33,085 nucleotides of DNA. Origin: an uncultured Acidobacteriia bacterium (GTDB lineage Bacteria > Acidobacteriota > Terriglobia > Bryobacterales > Bryobacteraceae). This document shows positions 1 through 7,594 of the stretch, piece by piece. Both the position numbers and the translations under genes were made by a program. Position 1 is the stretch's first letter, and the number at the start of each line of letters is the position of its first letter. Below the pieces are notes generated by a model, which was given only the letters and a program-made list of their open reading frames with translations, was not told the DNA's origin and searched no databases. Location: contig CAIRSA010000319.1 in the NCBI GenBank assembly GCA_903881085.1, forward strand, positions 1 through 33,085, given 5' to 3'.

Positions 1-13
1 GACGTTCAGCCGA

Positions 14-37
14 TGTGGGGCAGATTGGTAATCCAAT
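14..37. repeat. Dispersed hairpin repeat, copy 1
   Basis: TGTGGGGCAGATTGGTAATC (14-33) recurs with a single mismatch at 22510-22529. Here it folds as ATTGG-TAAT-CCAAT (24-37). Two intergenic copies 22 kb apart suggest a family of short palindromic intergenic repeats in this genome. Confidence 0.5.
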
Positions 38-208
38 GTCGCTTACATTGCATTGATGAGGCGAGCTTCCGATTTGGTGAGCGAGTCATTGGGGCATTGC
101 GTTGGAGGGCAATCGGGGTCAGACAGCCCATTTTCGGCCAATACCGCCGAAAAAAGGTGTCAGACCCCAATTGCGGCGTGTCGTTCTGGTCGATGTAAGC
201 GACATTGG
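33..208. repeat. MITE-like unit with 16-bp perfect inverted ends
   Basis: The left end CCAATGTCGCTTACAT (33-48) is the exact reverse complement of ATGTAAGCGACATTGG (193-208). The unit is 176 bp long, contains no credible gene, and lies just downstream of the DUF72 gene's stop codon. A second palindrome is nested inside it at 115-168. Short size, perfect terminal inverted repeats and lack of coding capacity fit a miniature non-autonomous element, but no target-site duplication was identified and no second copy lies in this window, so mobility is inference. Confidence 0.5.
115..168. repeat. Imperfect palindrome with GGGGTCWGACA/TGTCWGACCCC ends
   Basis: The left arm (115-138) begins GGGGTCAGACA and ends TTTTCGGC. 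The right arm (146-168) begins GCCGAAAA and ends TGTCAGACCCC. The arms pair over most of their length around a 7-base loop, giving a long hairpin of the REP/palindromic-repeat kind. It is nested within the 33-208 unit. No RAYT transposase is present in the window. Confidence 0.55.
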
Positions 209-260
209 CGTGAGACTCTGCGCCACGTCGATAGCTGCAAAGTTATTCTTGTGCGGTGCC

Positions 261-1196
261 CTAGTCGATAATCGCCTCAATCGTATTCGGCGCATTTCCC
301 TCCAGCCGGTTGTTGACGAAGATGTAGGCCGGTTGTTTGGTGGTTTCGGCGCGGGCGATTAGCGACTTCATCGCCTGACGCGCTTCGGGGTTCGGATCCT
401 GGGTGCGCGAGTAGGGCGCGAATGCCTCCACGGCTTTCTCATACATGCGGCCGTGGCGGAGCAGCGCACGCGTCACGGTGAAATCGGCGGTAAACGCGCC
501 GGGAATGGCGATCTGGGTTTCGAGCGCCGGCATGCGGCTCCAGGCGTTGAACGCGTGGGCTACGTTGTGGCTGCGCAGGCAGTCGAAGTATGGCCGGTCG
601 AGGTATTCAGGATTGCGGATCTCCACTGAGTACCGGTGGCCAGCGGGGAGCGCGGCGAGGAATTTATCGAGCGCTTCGATAAATACTTCCGCTTCGGCGA
701 ATGATTTCCTGGAGAATGTTCCGAATTCAAAGATAAATACCGCGGCGCGATCGCCGTACAACTGAAGCGGCTCCAGAAACAGGCGCTGGAAGATGCCGGC
801 ATTGAGGAAATTTTCATTCTCCAGTCCTGCCCTGCGGCCATAGCGGGCGTGGGTAGGAAACACCTTGACCGTAATGTCTTCCGGTACTTTGAAGGCGAAG
901 CGCAGCGAGTTGGGCGAACCGCTGAACAGCTTGCGCCAGTAATCTGCCGAGGGGAACTGATAAAACGAGAAGTCGCCGCAGACGATGGGAAAGGTTTCCG
1001 CGTACTCTTCCAGGCAGGTCTCTTCGAACTTCTTCATGGAAAATTTGCCGCGCGTGTTGTACCGTTCGGCGGTGTAGATCTGGCCTAGCCAGCCTTCGTA
1101 TTTCCACGAACTGGTGCCGATCCACACGCCGCGCTCGCGCAGTTCGGCGAGGCGCGTGGCGAGTTTCGAGGGCGGCGGATCGAACAATGTAGCCAT
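261..1196 (-). CDS. DUF72 (YecE-like) family protein
   Basis: This is a DUF72/YecE-family protein of about 311 residues, the usual family size, with a predicted TIM-barrel fold and no agreed biochemical function. The family hallmark near the N-terminus, GVWIGTSSWKYEGW, is intact, and a motif HRYSVEIRNPEYLD follows in the second half. The ATG at 1196 is preferred over the in-frame GTG at 1202 because AGGAG at 1206-1210 (read on the minus strand) lies 9 bases upstream of the ATG. It is divergent from lexA, with only about 40 bp between the starts, so the two probably share a control region. No signal peptide is seen, so it is probably cytosolic. Family assignment is firm; function is unknown. 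Confidence 0.88.
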   Translation of the reverse strand: MATLFDPPPSKLATRLAELRERGVWIGTSSWKYEGWLGQIYTAERYNTRGKFSMKKFEETCLEEYAETFPIVCGDFSFYQFPSADYWRKLFSGSPNSLRFAFKVPEDITVKVFPTHARYGRRAGLENENFLNAGIFQRLFLEPLQLYGDRAAVFIFEFGTFSRKSFAEAEVFIEALDKFLAALPAGHRYSVEIRNPEYLDRPYFDCLRSHNVAHAFNAWSRMPALETQIAIPGAFTADFTVTRALLRHGRMYEKAVEAFAPYSRTQDPNPEARQAMKSLIARAETTKQPAYIFVNNRLEGNAPNTIEAIID

Positions 1197-1213
1197 TGAC
1201 ACAGGCTCCTATT

Positions 1214-1234
1214 TACTGTATATATTTATACTAG
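1214..1234. promoter_or_regulatory. Operator-like dyad between the DUF72 gene and lexA (candidate SOS box)
   Basis: The stretch TACTGTATATATTTATACTA contains a perfect dyad GTATA-N4-TATAC (1218-1231). Its left half, TACTGTATATAT, is identical to the left part of the classical enterobacterial SOS box; the right half lacks the ACAG. It ends only a few bases before the lexA ATG, so a bound repressor would block lexA expression. TATACT (1227-1232) also resembles a -10 box. LexA binding is inference, since acidobacterial LexA boxes are poorly defined. Confidence 0.45.
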
Positions 1235-1236
1235 CA

Positions 1237-1860
1237 ATGCTCACAGAACGGCAGCAGCAGATTTTAGATTACATCGTCGGGTTCCGGCGCAGTCAAGGGT
1301 GCTCGCCCTCGATTCCTGAAATTCAACGCGAGTTCGGCTTTCGCAGCCCGAACGCGGTTACCGGCCACTTGCTGGCGCTGGAATCGAAGGGGCTGATCCG
1401 GCGGGCGAATCGCGGGTCGCGGCAGATCGATGTGTTGGAAACCGGACGCAAGGAACCGTCGACGCCGCCGGCGATAGCGCTGCCGTTGTATGGGCAGATC
1501 GCAGCCGGCCCGCCCAGTGCGTTCGGGGCCTCGCGCGCCGAAACCTATATGAGCGTGGATGAGGTGACGCTGGGCTTCAAGCCGAAGACCAGTTGCTTCG
1601 GCCTGCGCGTGCGTGGAGATTCTATGCGCGACGCCGGAATTCTGGAAGGCGATATCGTCGTGGTTGAACCCACGCCTTCGCCGCAGGCCGGCCAGATTGT
1701 GGTGGCGCTGATCGACGGCGAGAACACGCTGAAGCGGTTGGTGCAGGTGAAGGGGCGCTGGTTTCTGAAGGCGGAAAATCCGGCGTATCCGGAGTTGCAT
1801 CCGCGGTCCGATCTGGTGATTCAGGGCGTGGTGCGGACCGTGGTGCGCCGGCTGGATTAG
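1237..1860 (+). CDS. lexA: LexA SOS transcriptional repressor
   Basis: This is the LexA repressor of the DNA-damage response, a self-cleaving dimeric DNA-binding protein. The start at 1237 gives 207 residues, the normal length, beginning MLTERQQQILDYI; the 41 extra residues of the longer reading frame overlap the DUF72 gene and are not LexA-like. The winged-helix DNA-binding domain spans about 1-65, with the recognition region around SPSIPEIQREFGF. The S24-type protease domain follows, with scissile Ala90-Gly91 (QIAAGPPSAF), catalytic Ser129 (RGDSMRD) and Lys166 (NTLKRL), so self-cleavage should be intact. No clear Shine-Dalgarno sequence precedes the ATG, and a -10-like TATACT lies 5 bases upstream, so a leaderless mRNA is possible. 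The overlapping dyad suggests autoregulation. Confidence 0.95.
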   Translation: MLTERQQQILDYIVGFRRSQGCSPSIPEIQREFGFRSPNAVTGHLLALESKGLIRRANRGSRQIDVLETGRKEPSTPPAIALPLYGQIAAGPPSAFGASRAETYMSVDEVTLGFKPKTSCFGLRVRGDSMRDAGILEGDIVVVEPTPSPQAGQIVVALIDGENTLKRLVQVKGRWFLKAENPAYPELHPRSDLVIQGVVRTVVRRLD

Positions 1861-2060
1861 TCATTCAGAGGTGAAGATGGATTACGCCGTGTCGCGGGCG
1901 TTTGCTGGCGTATCCTGATCCGTGCCAACGACCCCGTGCTGGAGCACAAAACTGGCGATTTGAGCCTGATTGACGTCACGCCCCCGTAAAACCAGGACTG
2001 GCGGACCTACGATTAGCCCCGGCCCTGAGCAGTTGCAATCGGGAAGTGGGAAAGCGGTGC

Positions 2061-3224
2061 TCACTGAAAGCAGGCCAGCTCTTTCGTATTTCGCAGGCAC
2101 ACCAGGCCATTACCAATTGCCGGATAGGCACGGATCTTTCCGTCCATCAGTTTGTTGTTGCCCAGCACCACCAACGCTTTCGGATCAGGTTTGATGCGAA
2201 ACACCTGGCCATCTTCGCGGACCAGCATCAGTTCATCGTTCAACAGAGTAACGGTGCCGGCGCCATAGCTTTTCATCGTCCAGGCGACCTTTCCGGTCCG
2301 CAGTTCCACGGCGCGAAACTCCTGGCCTTGTTGCTGCAGGCCGTGAAACCCATAGAGGTAGCCATCCTTGAGAACTGGCGTTGCGTAGTGGGCGGAGAGG
2401 CTGTCGTCATTGGCCCAAAGCCTGGTTGGCGGAGTAGTGGAAAAGTCCAGCGCGATGGCGCCGGTGCCGTAGCCGGAGCTGATGAAGAGAGTGTCTCCAT
2501 CGACGATTGGAGTTGCGGCATTCACCGAAGAGTGGGAGCGGGAACGCCAGGGGAGTTCGTAGATCAGCTTGCCTTTTTCGGGACTAACTATGGCGATGCC
2601 TTCGCGTGTGAAAAACACCACGCCGAACTTCGCCATGATGGGTGAGGAGTAACTAATGTTGTGGCTGGTGGCGCCCCATTTCAATTTGCCTTTTTCGGCG
2701 TCGAATGCCGCTACGCCGATGGTATTGCCTCCGACATTGATGTAGACCTTTCCACCTTCCACAAGCGGGGAGCAGGCAGCGCCGAAGAATCCCTTCTTGA
2801 CCTTGAACATGTCGTGCGCATTTACGCGCCAGATCTTTTTGCCAGTCGCGAGGTCGATGGCGTGTAGAACACCCTCTGCGCCAAACGTGTAGACTCGTCC
2901 GCCGGCAACGGTAGGCGTGGATCGCGGTCCTTTGTCAAAACCGAAATCGTCTTTGTAGGCAGTCTCGTAGGAGAAGGCCCAAACACTCTCGCCAGTGGAG
3001 GTCTGGAACGCCTCGACGATTTCGCGATTGGCGCGGCGGTGGAAGAGAATTACCTTGGCATCCGCGATGGCCGGTCCGGCAAACCCTTCGCCTACCTCGC
3101 GCTTCCAAGCTTGCGTGGACGGCCACTTCACGTCACTGCCCGTATAGGCGCCGTTTCGCCCCGGGCCGAGATGTTGAGGCCAATCAAGAAAGAAGAGTAG
3201 GGACAGGAGAGTGACGGGGAGCAA
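2061..3224 (-). CDS. Exported PQQ-like beta-propeller repeat protein
   Basis: This protein of about 387 residues is built of repeats of the PQQ-enzyme/BamB-like propeller type: blades with AxD-x-x-TGKxxW signatures such as AIDLATGKKIWRV, AFDAEKGKLKWG and AVELRTGKVAWTM. The start is TTG at 3224, supported by GAGGA six bases upstream, and gives a short hydrophobic leader (MLPVTLLSLLFF) followed by WPQHLGPGRNG, the motif that commonly opens exported proteins of this kind. No haem motif or calcium-binding dehydrogenase signature was seen, so it is more likely a structural or binding propeller than a PQQ dehydrogenase. It stands alone, tail to tail with lexA. Fold assignment is strong; role is unknown. 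Confidence 0.82.
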   Translation of the reverse strand: MLPVTLLSLLFFLDWPQHLGPGRNGAYTGSDVKWPSTQAWKREVGEGFAGPAIADAKVILFHRRANREIVEAFQTSTGESVWAFSYETAYKDDFGFDKGPRSTPTVAGGRVYTFGAEGVLHAIDLATGKKIWRVNAHDMFKVKKGFFGAACSPLVEGGKVYINVGGNTIGVAAFDAEKGKLKWGATSHNISYSSPIMAKFGVVFFTREGIAIVSPEKGKLIYELPWRSRSHSSVNAATPIVDGDTLFISSGYGTGAIALDFSTTPPTRLWANDDSLSAHYATPVLKDGYLYGFHGLQQQGQEFRAVELRTGKVAWTMKSYGAGTVTLLNDELMLVREDGQVFRIKPDPKALVVLGNNKLMDGKIRAYPAIGNGLVCLRNTKELACFQ

Positions 3225-3289
3225 GCGAATCCTCGTTGTTATATTAACCTGGAATGCCGAAACCTCGCTAACTGGGTATGTGCGGCGGG

Positions 3290-3464
3290 ATGCAAGCGGT
3301 CAGAGTCCTCATCGTCGAAGAACGCCTCGCCGGGTGAGGACTTGATTGGCGCGCATTTGAGTTGTGCAGGATCCGGATATACAGATCGTCTCCAATCAGG
3401 CTGGAGCACCGACAGGCTTCATTTCCTCGACTATCGAACTATATTAGACTTTAGTCTTTCATGA
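3290..3464 (+). pseudogene. Possible response-regulator receiver remnant (frameshifted)
   Basis: An ATG at 3290 opens MQAVRVLIVEERLAG and stops at 3337. The overlapping next frame continues EDLIGAHLSCAGSGYTD to a stop at 3464. VRVLIVE followed by a DLIGAHLxxAG segment resembles the first strand and helix of CheY-like receiver domains (usual form RVLIVEDE...LLxxxL...G), split by a frameshift. The phosphoacceptor region is not present, so it would be truncated as well. This rests on pattern recognition alone, and chance similarity cannot be excluded. Confidence 0.25.
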
Positions 3465-3566
3465 AAGGCAGGCTTCTTGGAAGGAATTTGAGCGAAGGGC
3501 GAACATTTTTTCAGGATTGGGTGATGGTGGGTAGGGTTGGCGCACAAGGTGAGAAAGATGGGAAGA

Positions 3567-3827
3567 TCACACAAGCAAAATGTTCACCAGCAAGCCAGGG
3601 CGCGCTAAACTCGCTTTGCGTCGCGCCGCCAGCATGCACTCACGCAGAATTTCATTAATCCTGGTAAGGTGCCCCTGACCCTTCGACTTTAGCCAGTCCA
3701 GGACTTCGTCGTCAATGCGCACAGAAATGGGGGTCTTCCGGGGACGGCAGCATTTTCCGATGGTCGCGCCGATCGTAGGCGCGCCTAGTTTCGTCGCTAA
3801 TCGTAAGACGCTAAACGGAATTGGTCT
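3567..3827 (-). pseudogene. BrnA-like antitoxin remnant, with possible BrnT tail
   Basis: Read on the minus strand, the frame open from 3827 to the TGA at 3567 contains RPRKTPISVRIDDEVLDWL, then KSKGQGHLTRINEILRECM. This is the ribbon-helix-helix pattern of BrnA-type antitoxins (P-V-S-(I/L)-R-(I/L)-D-x-(D/E)-V-L-x-W, then G-x-G-(Y/H)-x-(T)-R-I-N). No ATG, GTG or TTG precedes the conserved part in frame, so it looks like a 5'-damaged gene. In another frame just upstream, TRRAYEDQFRLASYD before a stop resembles the C-terminal end of BrnT toxins, which normally precede brnA. The BrnA similarity is fairly convincing; the BrnT tail is tentative. Confidence 0.5.
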
Positions 3828-4028
3828 TCATACGCTCTTCGCGTATATTGCATCCGATACCATCGTATGTACCAAAAACAGAATACAGTAAAGCCTACCG
3901 ATCTGCTCACCGCCTAAATGATGGGATCCCCACAGGTACGATGAACGAAGACTCCTTCGTGCAGATTAATTCAAGCTGGGTTCGAACCGGAACATTTACG
4001 AAATCATGAACCAAGTGTAAACACGCGA

Positions 4029-4085
4029 TTGACGCGCGGTTCAATTTGTTATAGACTCTCTAAGATTCCACTAAGGTCTTGGAGG
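4029..4085 (+). promoter_or_regulatory. Promoter and ribosome-binding site of the long operon
   Basis: TTGACG (4029-4034) is followed by TAGACT (4052-4057) at 17-bp spacing, or by TATAGA (4050-4055) at 15 bp, a plausible sigma-70-type promoter. GGAGG (4081-4085) lies 4 bases before the ATG at 4090. This is the only convincing promoter seen before the eleven-gene run. Confidence 0.45.
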
Positions 4086-4089
4086 CTCC

Positions 4090-7000
4090 ATGTTGACTAC
4101 GCGCTCCCTTGTCGCGATTTCGCTCTTTCTTTCGGCCGCGATTTGCAGTTTCGGCCAAACGTTTACCGGCACCATTCTAGGCACAGCTCGCGATAGCAGC
4201 GGGGCGCAAGTGCCAAACGTAAAAATCACGGTGGTTGAGACAGAAACCAATTCGCGCAGGTCGGCGGTATCTGGAAAGGGCGGGCTGTTTGAGATTCCGC
4301 TTTTACCCCCCGGGCAGTACCGGGTGGAAGCGGAACTGACCGGCTTCAAGAAGTTTGTGCGCTCAGAATTGCGCTTGGAGATCAGCCAGAAGATGGAAAT
4401 TCCGGTGACACTGGAGCCAGGCTCAATCAGCGAGTCGATTGTAGTGAAGGGCGAGACGCCACTGCTGGAAACGACATCGTCAAGCCGCAGCCAGGACTTT
4501 GATTCGAAGAGCATCAGCGAAATTCCATCATCGAATCGCAACTTCTTCCAGATCGCCGAACTCGCCGCTGGCATTAACAATTTCCAGGCCGGCGCTGCGC
4601 CCGCGGATTCCGGTTCGGCGGGCTTCGGCTTCTGGTCGTCGAACGGCGGCATGCCTGGCACCAACGAAGTGATGGTGGATGGCGCGACGGCGGTTACTGC
4701 CAACATGGGCGCGGCGGCGGTGATTCCGACGATCGATGCGATTCAAGAGTTCAAACTGTCGACCAACGCCTTGGCGGCCGAATTCGGGCGCAGCGGCGGC
4801 GCGGTGTTGAATGCCGTGTACAAGTCGGGCACGAACCAGTTGCACGGATCCGTTTACGATTATGCGCGCAATAGTTTCTTTAATTCGTCGACCTGGCTGA
4901 ATAACAAGAATGGATTTGCGCGGCCATTTAACAACACGCAGACCTTCGGTTATACCTTGGGCGGGCCGGTGTTGATTCCGAAGGTGGTGGACGGGCGGAA
5001 CAAGTTGTTTTTCTTTAGCAACTACGAAGGCTATAGGAATGTTCTGCCGGTGAATCAGTTGCTGACGGTGCCGACCGCGGCCGAGCACAAGGGCGATTTT
5101 TCAAGCCGCTACACGGCACAGGGACAGCTAATTCAGATCTACGATCCGCTGGCGATTTCGCCGACTCCCGGGCAGTCCGGCCAAGTGAACCGCTTGCCGT
5201 TTGCGAACAACGCCATTCCGGCAAACCGCATCAACAGCGTTGGGGCCGCGGTAATTGGGTATTACCCGCTTCCGAATGCAATCCCTTCCAGCAACTTCAC
5301 CAACGTGAACAACTATGTAACGGTGGGCTCCGGCAAGAACGTGCAGAACATGTTCGCAGTCAAGGGCGATTACAACATCAGCAGCACCAGAAGCATGTTC
5401 ATGCGCTATACGCAGAGCAGCCAGGGCGGCGGTGCGGCGAACCTGTTCGGCAACACGCCGGACTGCACGACGTGCCTGCATGCGGGAAATCCAGCGGGGT
5501 CGTATTCCCCCCGCGGAGGCGGATCGGATCTGTTCATTTATCCGAAAAACATAGTGATCGGATATACAGACACCATCACGCCGCGTACCATCCTGGATTT
5601 CCGTTTTGCGATCAACCGCCAGTTGCTAAGCCGATTGCCGCAGTCGACGGGTTTCGATCTGTCGAGCCTGGGCATGCCGAAATCGCTGGCCGATTCGGTC
5701 TACTACAAGACGTTTCCGGCAATCTCGGTTACTAGCTATCAGGGCCTGGGCACATCCTCGAACGGCGATCTGCTGCGGCGCGCCGATTTGACGAATGCGT
5801 TGCAAGGCAGCGTCACTTTCCTGCGCGGGGCGCACACCATCAAGGCTGGCGGCGACTGGCGGGTATCGCGGTACAACGACATTCAGGCTTCTGACGTGAC
5901 GCCGTCGTTCAGTTTCGGCCCGACCTTTACGCAACAAAATTCCGCGACTGCCGGGCCGACCTCGGGCTGGGCTTTGGCGTCGTTGCTGTTGGGGTTGCCC
6001 ACGGGGGGCACGTATACGGTGCCGACATCGATCGCCGTGCAGTATCATTATTTCGCTGGCTATGTGCAGGACGATTGGCGCATTACGAAAAACCTTACGC
6101 TGAACATCGGTATGCGTTATGACCTGGAGACGCCCTTCACGGAGCGCTTCAATCATGTGAGCAGTTTCGACCCGAGCGTGTCGTCGGACGCAACAAAGCG
6201 ACTGGCATCGGCGAAGGGCGGGTTGCAGTTCATGAATGTGGACATCCAATCGCGGTACCGCAATAGCGTCGACAAGAACAACTTCGGACCGCGCATCGGC
6301 CTGGTATATGCCGTGGATAGCCGCACTGTGATTCATGCGGCGTATGGAATCCTCTATCAGCCTTCGCTCAATACCGGCTACGGAGCAGGCAATTTCGGCG
6401 GCGGCGGATTCGATGCGACCACTCCGTTCATCGGCTCAACCGACGGCGGGCAGACGGCGGGTGGAACGCTGAACAATCCCTATCCCAACGGCTTCGTAAA
6501 AGCGGTGGGCAGTTCGCAGGGCGCTAGTGCGCTGCTGGGGCAATCGCTGACTACCCAGATGCGAAATATTGTAATTCCGTATACTCAGCAGTTCAATACC
6601 ACGGTGCAGAGGCAGGTGGGCAAGTGGCTTTTCGATGTTGGCTATGTGGGCAGCCGCGGCATCCATCAGTGGATTTCGCTGCAGGGCAATCAAATCGATC
6701 CGCAGTATTTTCCGCAGGGCACGGCGTTGAACGTGGGGCAGACCAATCCGTTCGCAGGCCTTATCACCACAGGCAGCCTGGCCTCGGCGTCGGTAAGCAA
6801 GGGGCAGTTCCTGCGGCCGTTCCCGCAGTTCAACGGCATCACGCTGAACACGGTATCAGCCGGGCAGATGAAGTACGACGCTTTGCAGTTGAAGGCCGAG
6901 CACCGGTTTGCGAAAGGCTTCTCCATGTTCTCGTCCTACACATGGTCGAAGAACCTTGGCAACGTAGGGATCCGCTATTACCTTTCGTCGCCGATTCAGA

Positions 7001-7590
7001 ATGCGTATGATTTGCGCTCGGAGCGGGCACTTTCACCGATCGATATTCCGAAAGTGTTGAAGGCCGGATACGTGTGGGATCTTCCTGTAGGCAAGGGCCG
7101 CCTGCTTGGAGCATCGATGCCGAAGGCAATGAATATGGCGCTTGGCGGCTGGCAGGTGAACGGCACAATTACGATACAGAGCGGCTTGCCGTTGGCGATC
7201 GGCGTGCCGACCAACACGAATAACTTCGGTGCGGGCCAGCGTCCGAACAATAATGGACAGTCGGCTTCACTGTCATCTGGTGACCAGACGCAATCGCGGA
7301 TGTTCAACACTTCGGTCTTTTCGCAACCGGGGGCATACACATTCGGCAATACAGGACCGCAATCACCCGATCTGCGCGGCGCGAAGACGAACAACTTTAA
7401 CGCCTCGCTGTTTAAGAATTTCCGGATCGGCGAAAGGATTCGGACGGAGTTCCGCTTTGAGTCGTTCAACATCTTCAACCATCCGATCTGGACCACGCCT
7501 GGCACCACGCTGAACACCGCTACGTTCGGCGTCTCGGCGCAGAAGAATGGCAACAGAACAGCGCAGGTGGCGTTGAAGGTGATCTTCTAG
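4090..7590 (+). CDS. TonB-dependent receptor-like outer membrane protein (Oar-like, CarboxypepD_reg)
   Basis: This 1,166-residue outer-membrane protein is of the acidobacterial Oar/TonB-dependent receptor type. Residues 1-22 form a signal peptide (MLTTRSLVAISLFLSAAICSFG). About 24-108 is the carboxypeptidase-regulatory-like Ig fold (TGTILGTARDSSGAQVPNVK). A plug domain follows, with the diagnostic DAIQEFKLSTNALAAEFGRS at about 217-236, and then a long beta-barrel ending in an aromatic residue (AQVALKVIF), as expected for BAM insertion. No TonB box was identified. It probably carries a glycan or its fragments across the outer membrane, but the substrate is unknown. Its stop is only 4 bp from the next start, so it probably leads the catabolic operon. 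No SusD-like lipoprotein is present, which is usual for this receptor type. Confidence 0.9.
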   Translation: MLTTRSLVAISLFLSAAICSFGQTFTGTILGTARDSSGAQVPNVKITVVETETNSRRSAVSGKGGLFEIPLLPPGQYRVEAELTGFKKFVRSELRLEISQKMEIPVTLEPGSISESIVVKGETPLLETTSSSRSQDFDSKSISEIPSSNRNFFQIAELAAGINNFQAGAAPADSGSAGFGFWSSNGGMPGTNEVMVDGATAVTANMGAAAVIPTIDAIQEFKLSTNALAAEFGRSGGAVLNAVYKSGTNQLHGSVYDYARNSFFNSSTWLNNKNGFARPFNNTQTFGYTLGGPVLIPKVVDGRNKLFFFSNYEGYRNVLPVNQLLTVPTAAEHKGDFSSRYTAQGQLIQIYDPLAISPTPGQSGQVNRLPFANNAIPANRINSVGAAVIGYYPLPNAIPSSNFTNVNNYVTVGSGKNVQNMFAVKGDYNISSTRSMFMRYTQSSQGGGAANLFGNTPDCTTCLHAGNPAGSYSPRGGGSDLFIYPKNIVIGYTDTITPRTILDFRFAINRQLLSRLPQSTGFDLSSLGMPKSLADSVYYKTFPAISVTSYQGLGTSSNGDLLRRADLTNALQGSVTFLRGAHTIKAGGDWRVSRYNDIQASDVTPSFSFGPTFTQQNSATAGPTSGWALASLLLGLPTGGTYTVPTSIAVQYHYFAGYVQDDWRITKNLTLNIGMRYDLETPFTERFNHVSSFDPSVSSDATKRLASAKGGLQFMNVDIQSRYRNSVDKNNFGPRIGLVYAVDSRTVIHAAYGILYQPSLNTGYGAGNFGGGGFDATTPFIGSTDGGQTAGGTLNNPYPNGFVKAVGSSQGASALLGQSLTTQMRNIVIPYTQQFNTTVQRQVGKWLFDVGYVGSRGIHQWISLQGNQIDPQYFPQGTALNVGQTNPFAGLITTGSLASASVSKGQFLRPFPQFNGITLNTVSAGQMKYDALQLKAEHRFAKGFSMFSSYTWSKNLGNVGIRYYLSSPIQNAYDLRSERALSPIDIPKVLKAGYVWDLPVGKGRLLGASMPKAMNMALGGWQVNGTITIQSGLPLAIGVPTNTNNFGAGQRPNNNGQSASLSSGDQTQSRMFNTSVFSQPGAYTFGNTGPQSPDLRGAKTNNFNASLFKNFRIGERIRTEFRFESFNIFNHPIWTTPGTTLNTATFGVSAQKNGNRTAQVALKVIF

Positions 7591-7594
7591 AGAG

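Larger units (their letters stand above)
3225..4089. other. Long gap holding degenerate gene remnants
   Basis: No intact gene is recognised in this 865-bp stretch. It contains a probable receiver-domain remnant (3290-3464), a probable BrnA antitoxin remnant on the minus strand (3567-3827) and the promoter of the receptor gene near its right end. ORFs at 3461-3658 and 3821-4009 have no recognisable sequence; the first overlaps the antisense side of the BrnA-like remnant. Confidence 0.5.

Noticed and set aside
1114..1236. N-terminal extension of LexA
   Set aside because: It overlaps the divergent DUF72 gene and the operator-like dyad and would make LexA 41 residues too long.
1882..2100. 72-residue minus-strand open frame between lexA and the propeller gene
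   Set aside because: No recognisable family, no clear ribosome-binding site, and it overlaps the end of the propeller gene; left unassigned.
3461..3658. 65-residue plus-strand open frame
   Set aside because: No motif; it runs antisense over the BrnA-like remnant, whose similarity is better.
5626..6336. 236-residue minus-strand open frame inside the first receptor gene
   Set aside because: Shadow of the receptor coding frame; no recognisable motif.
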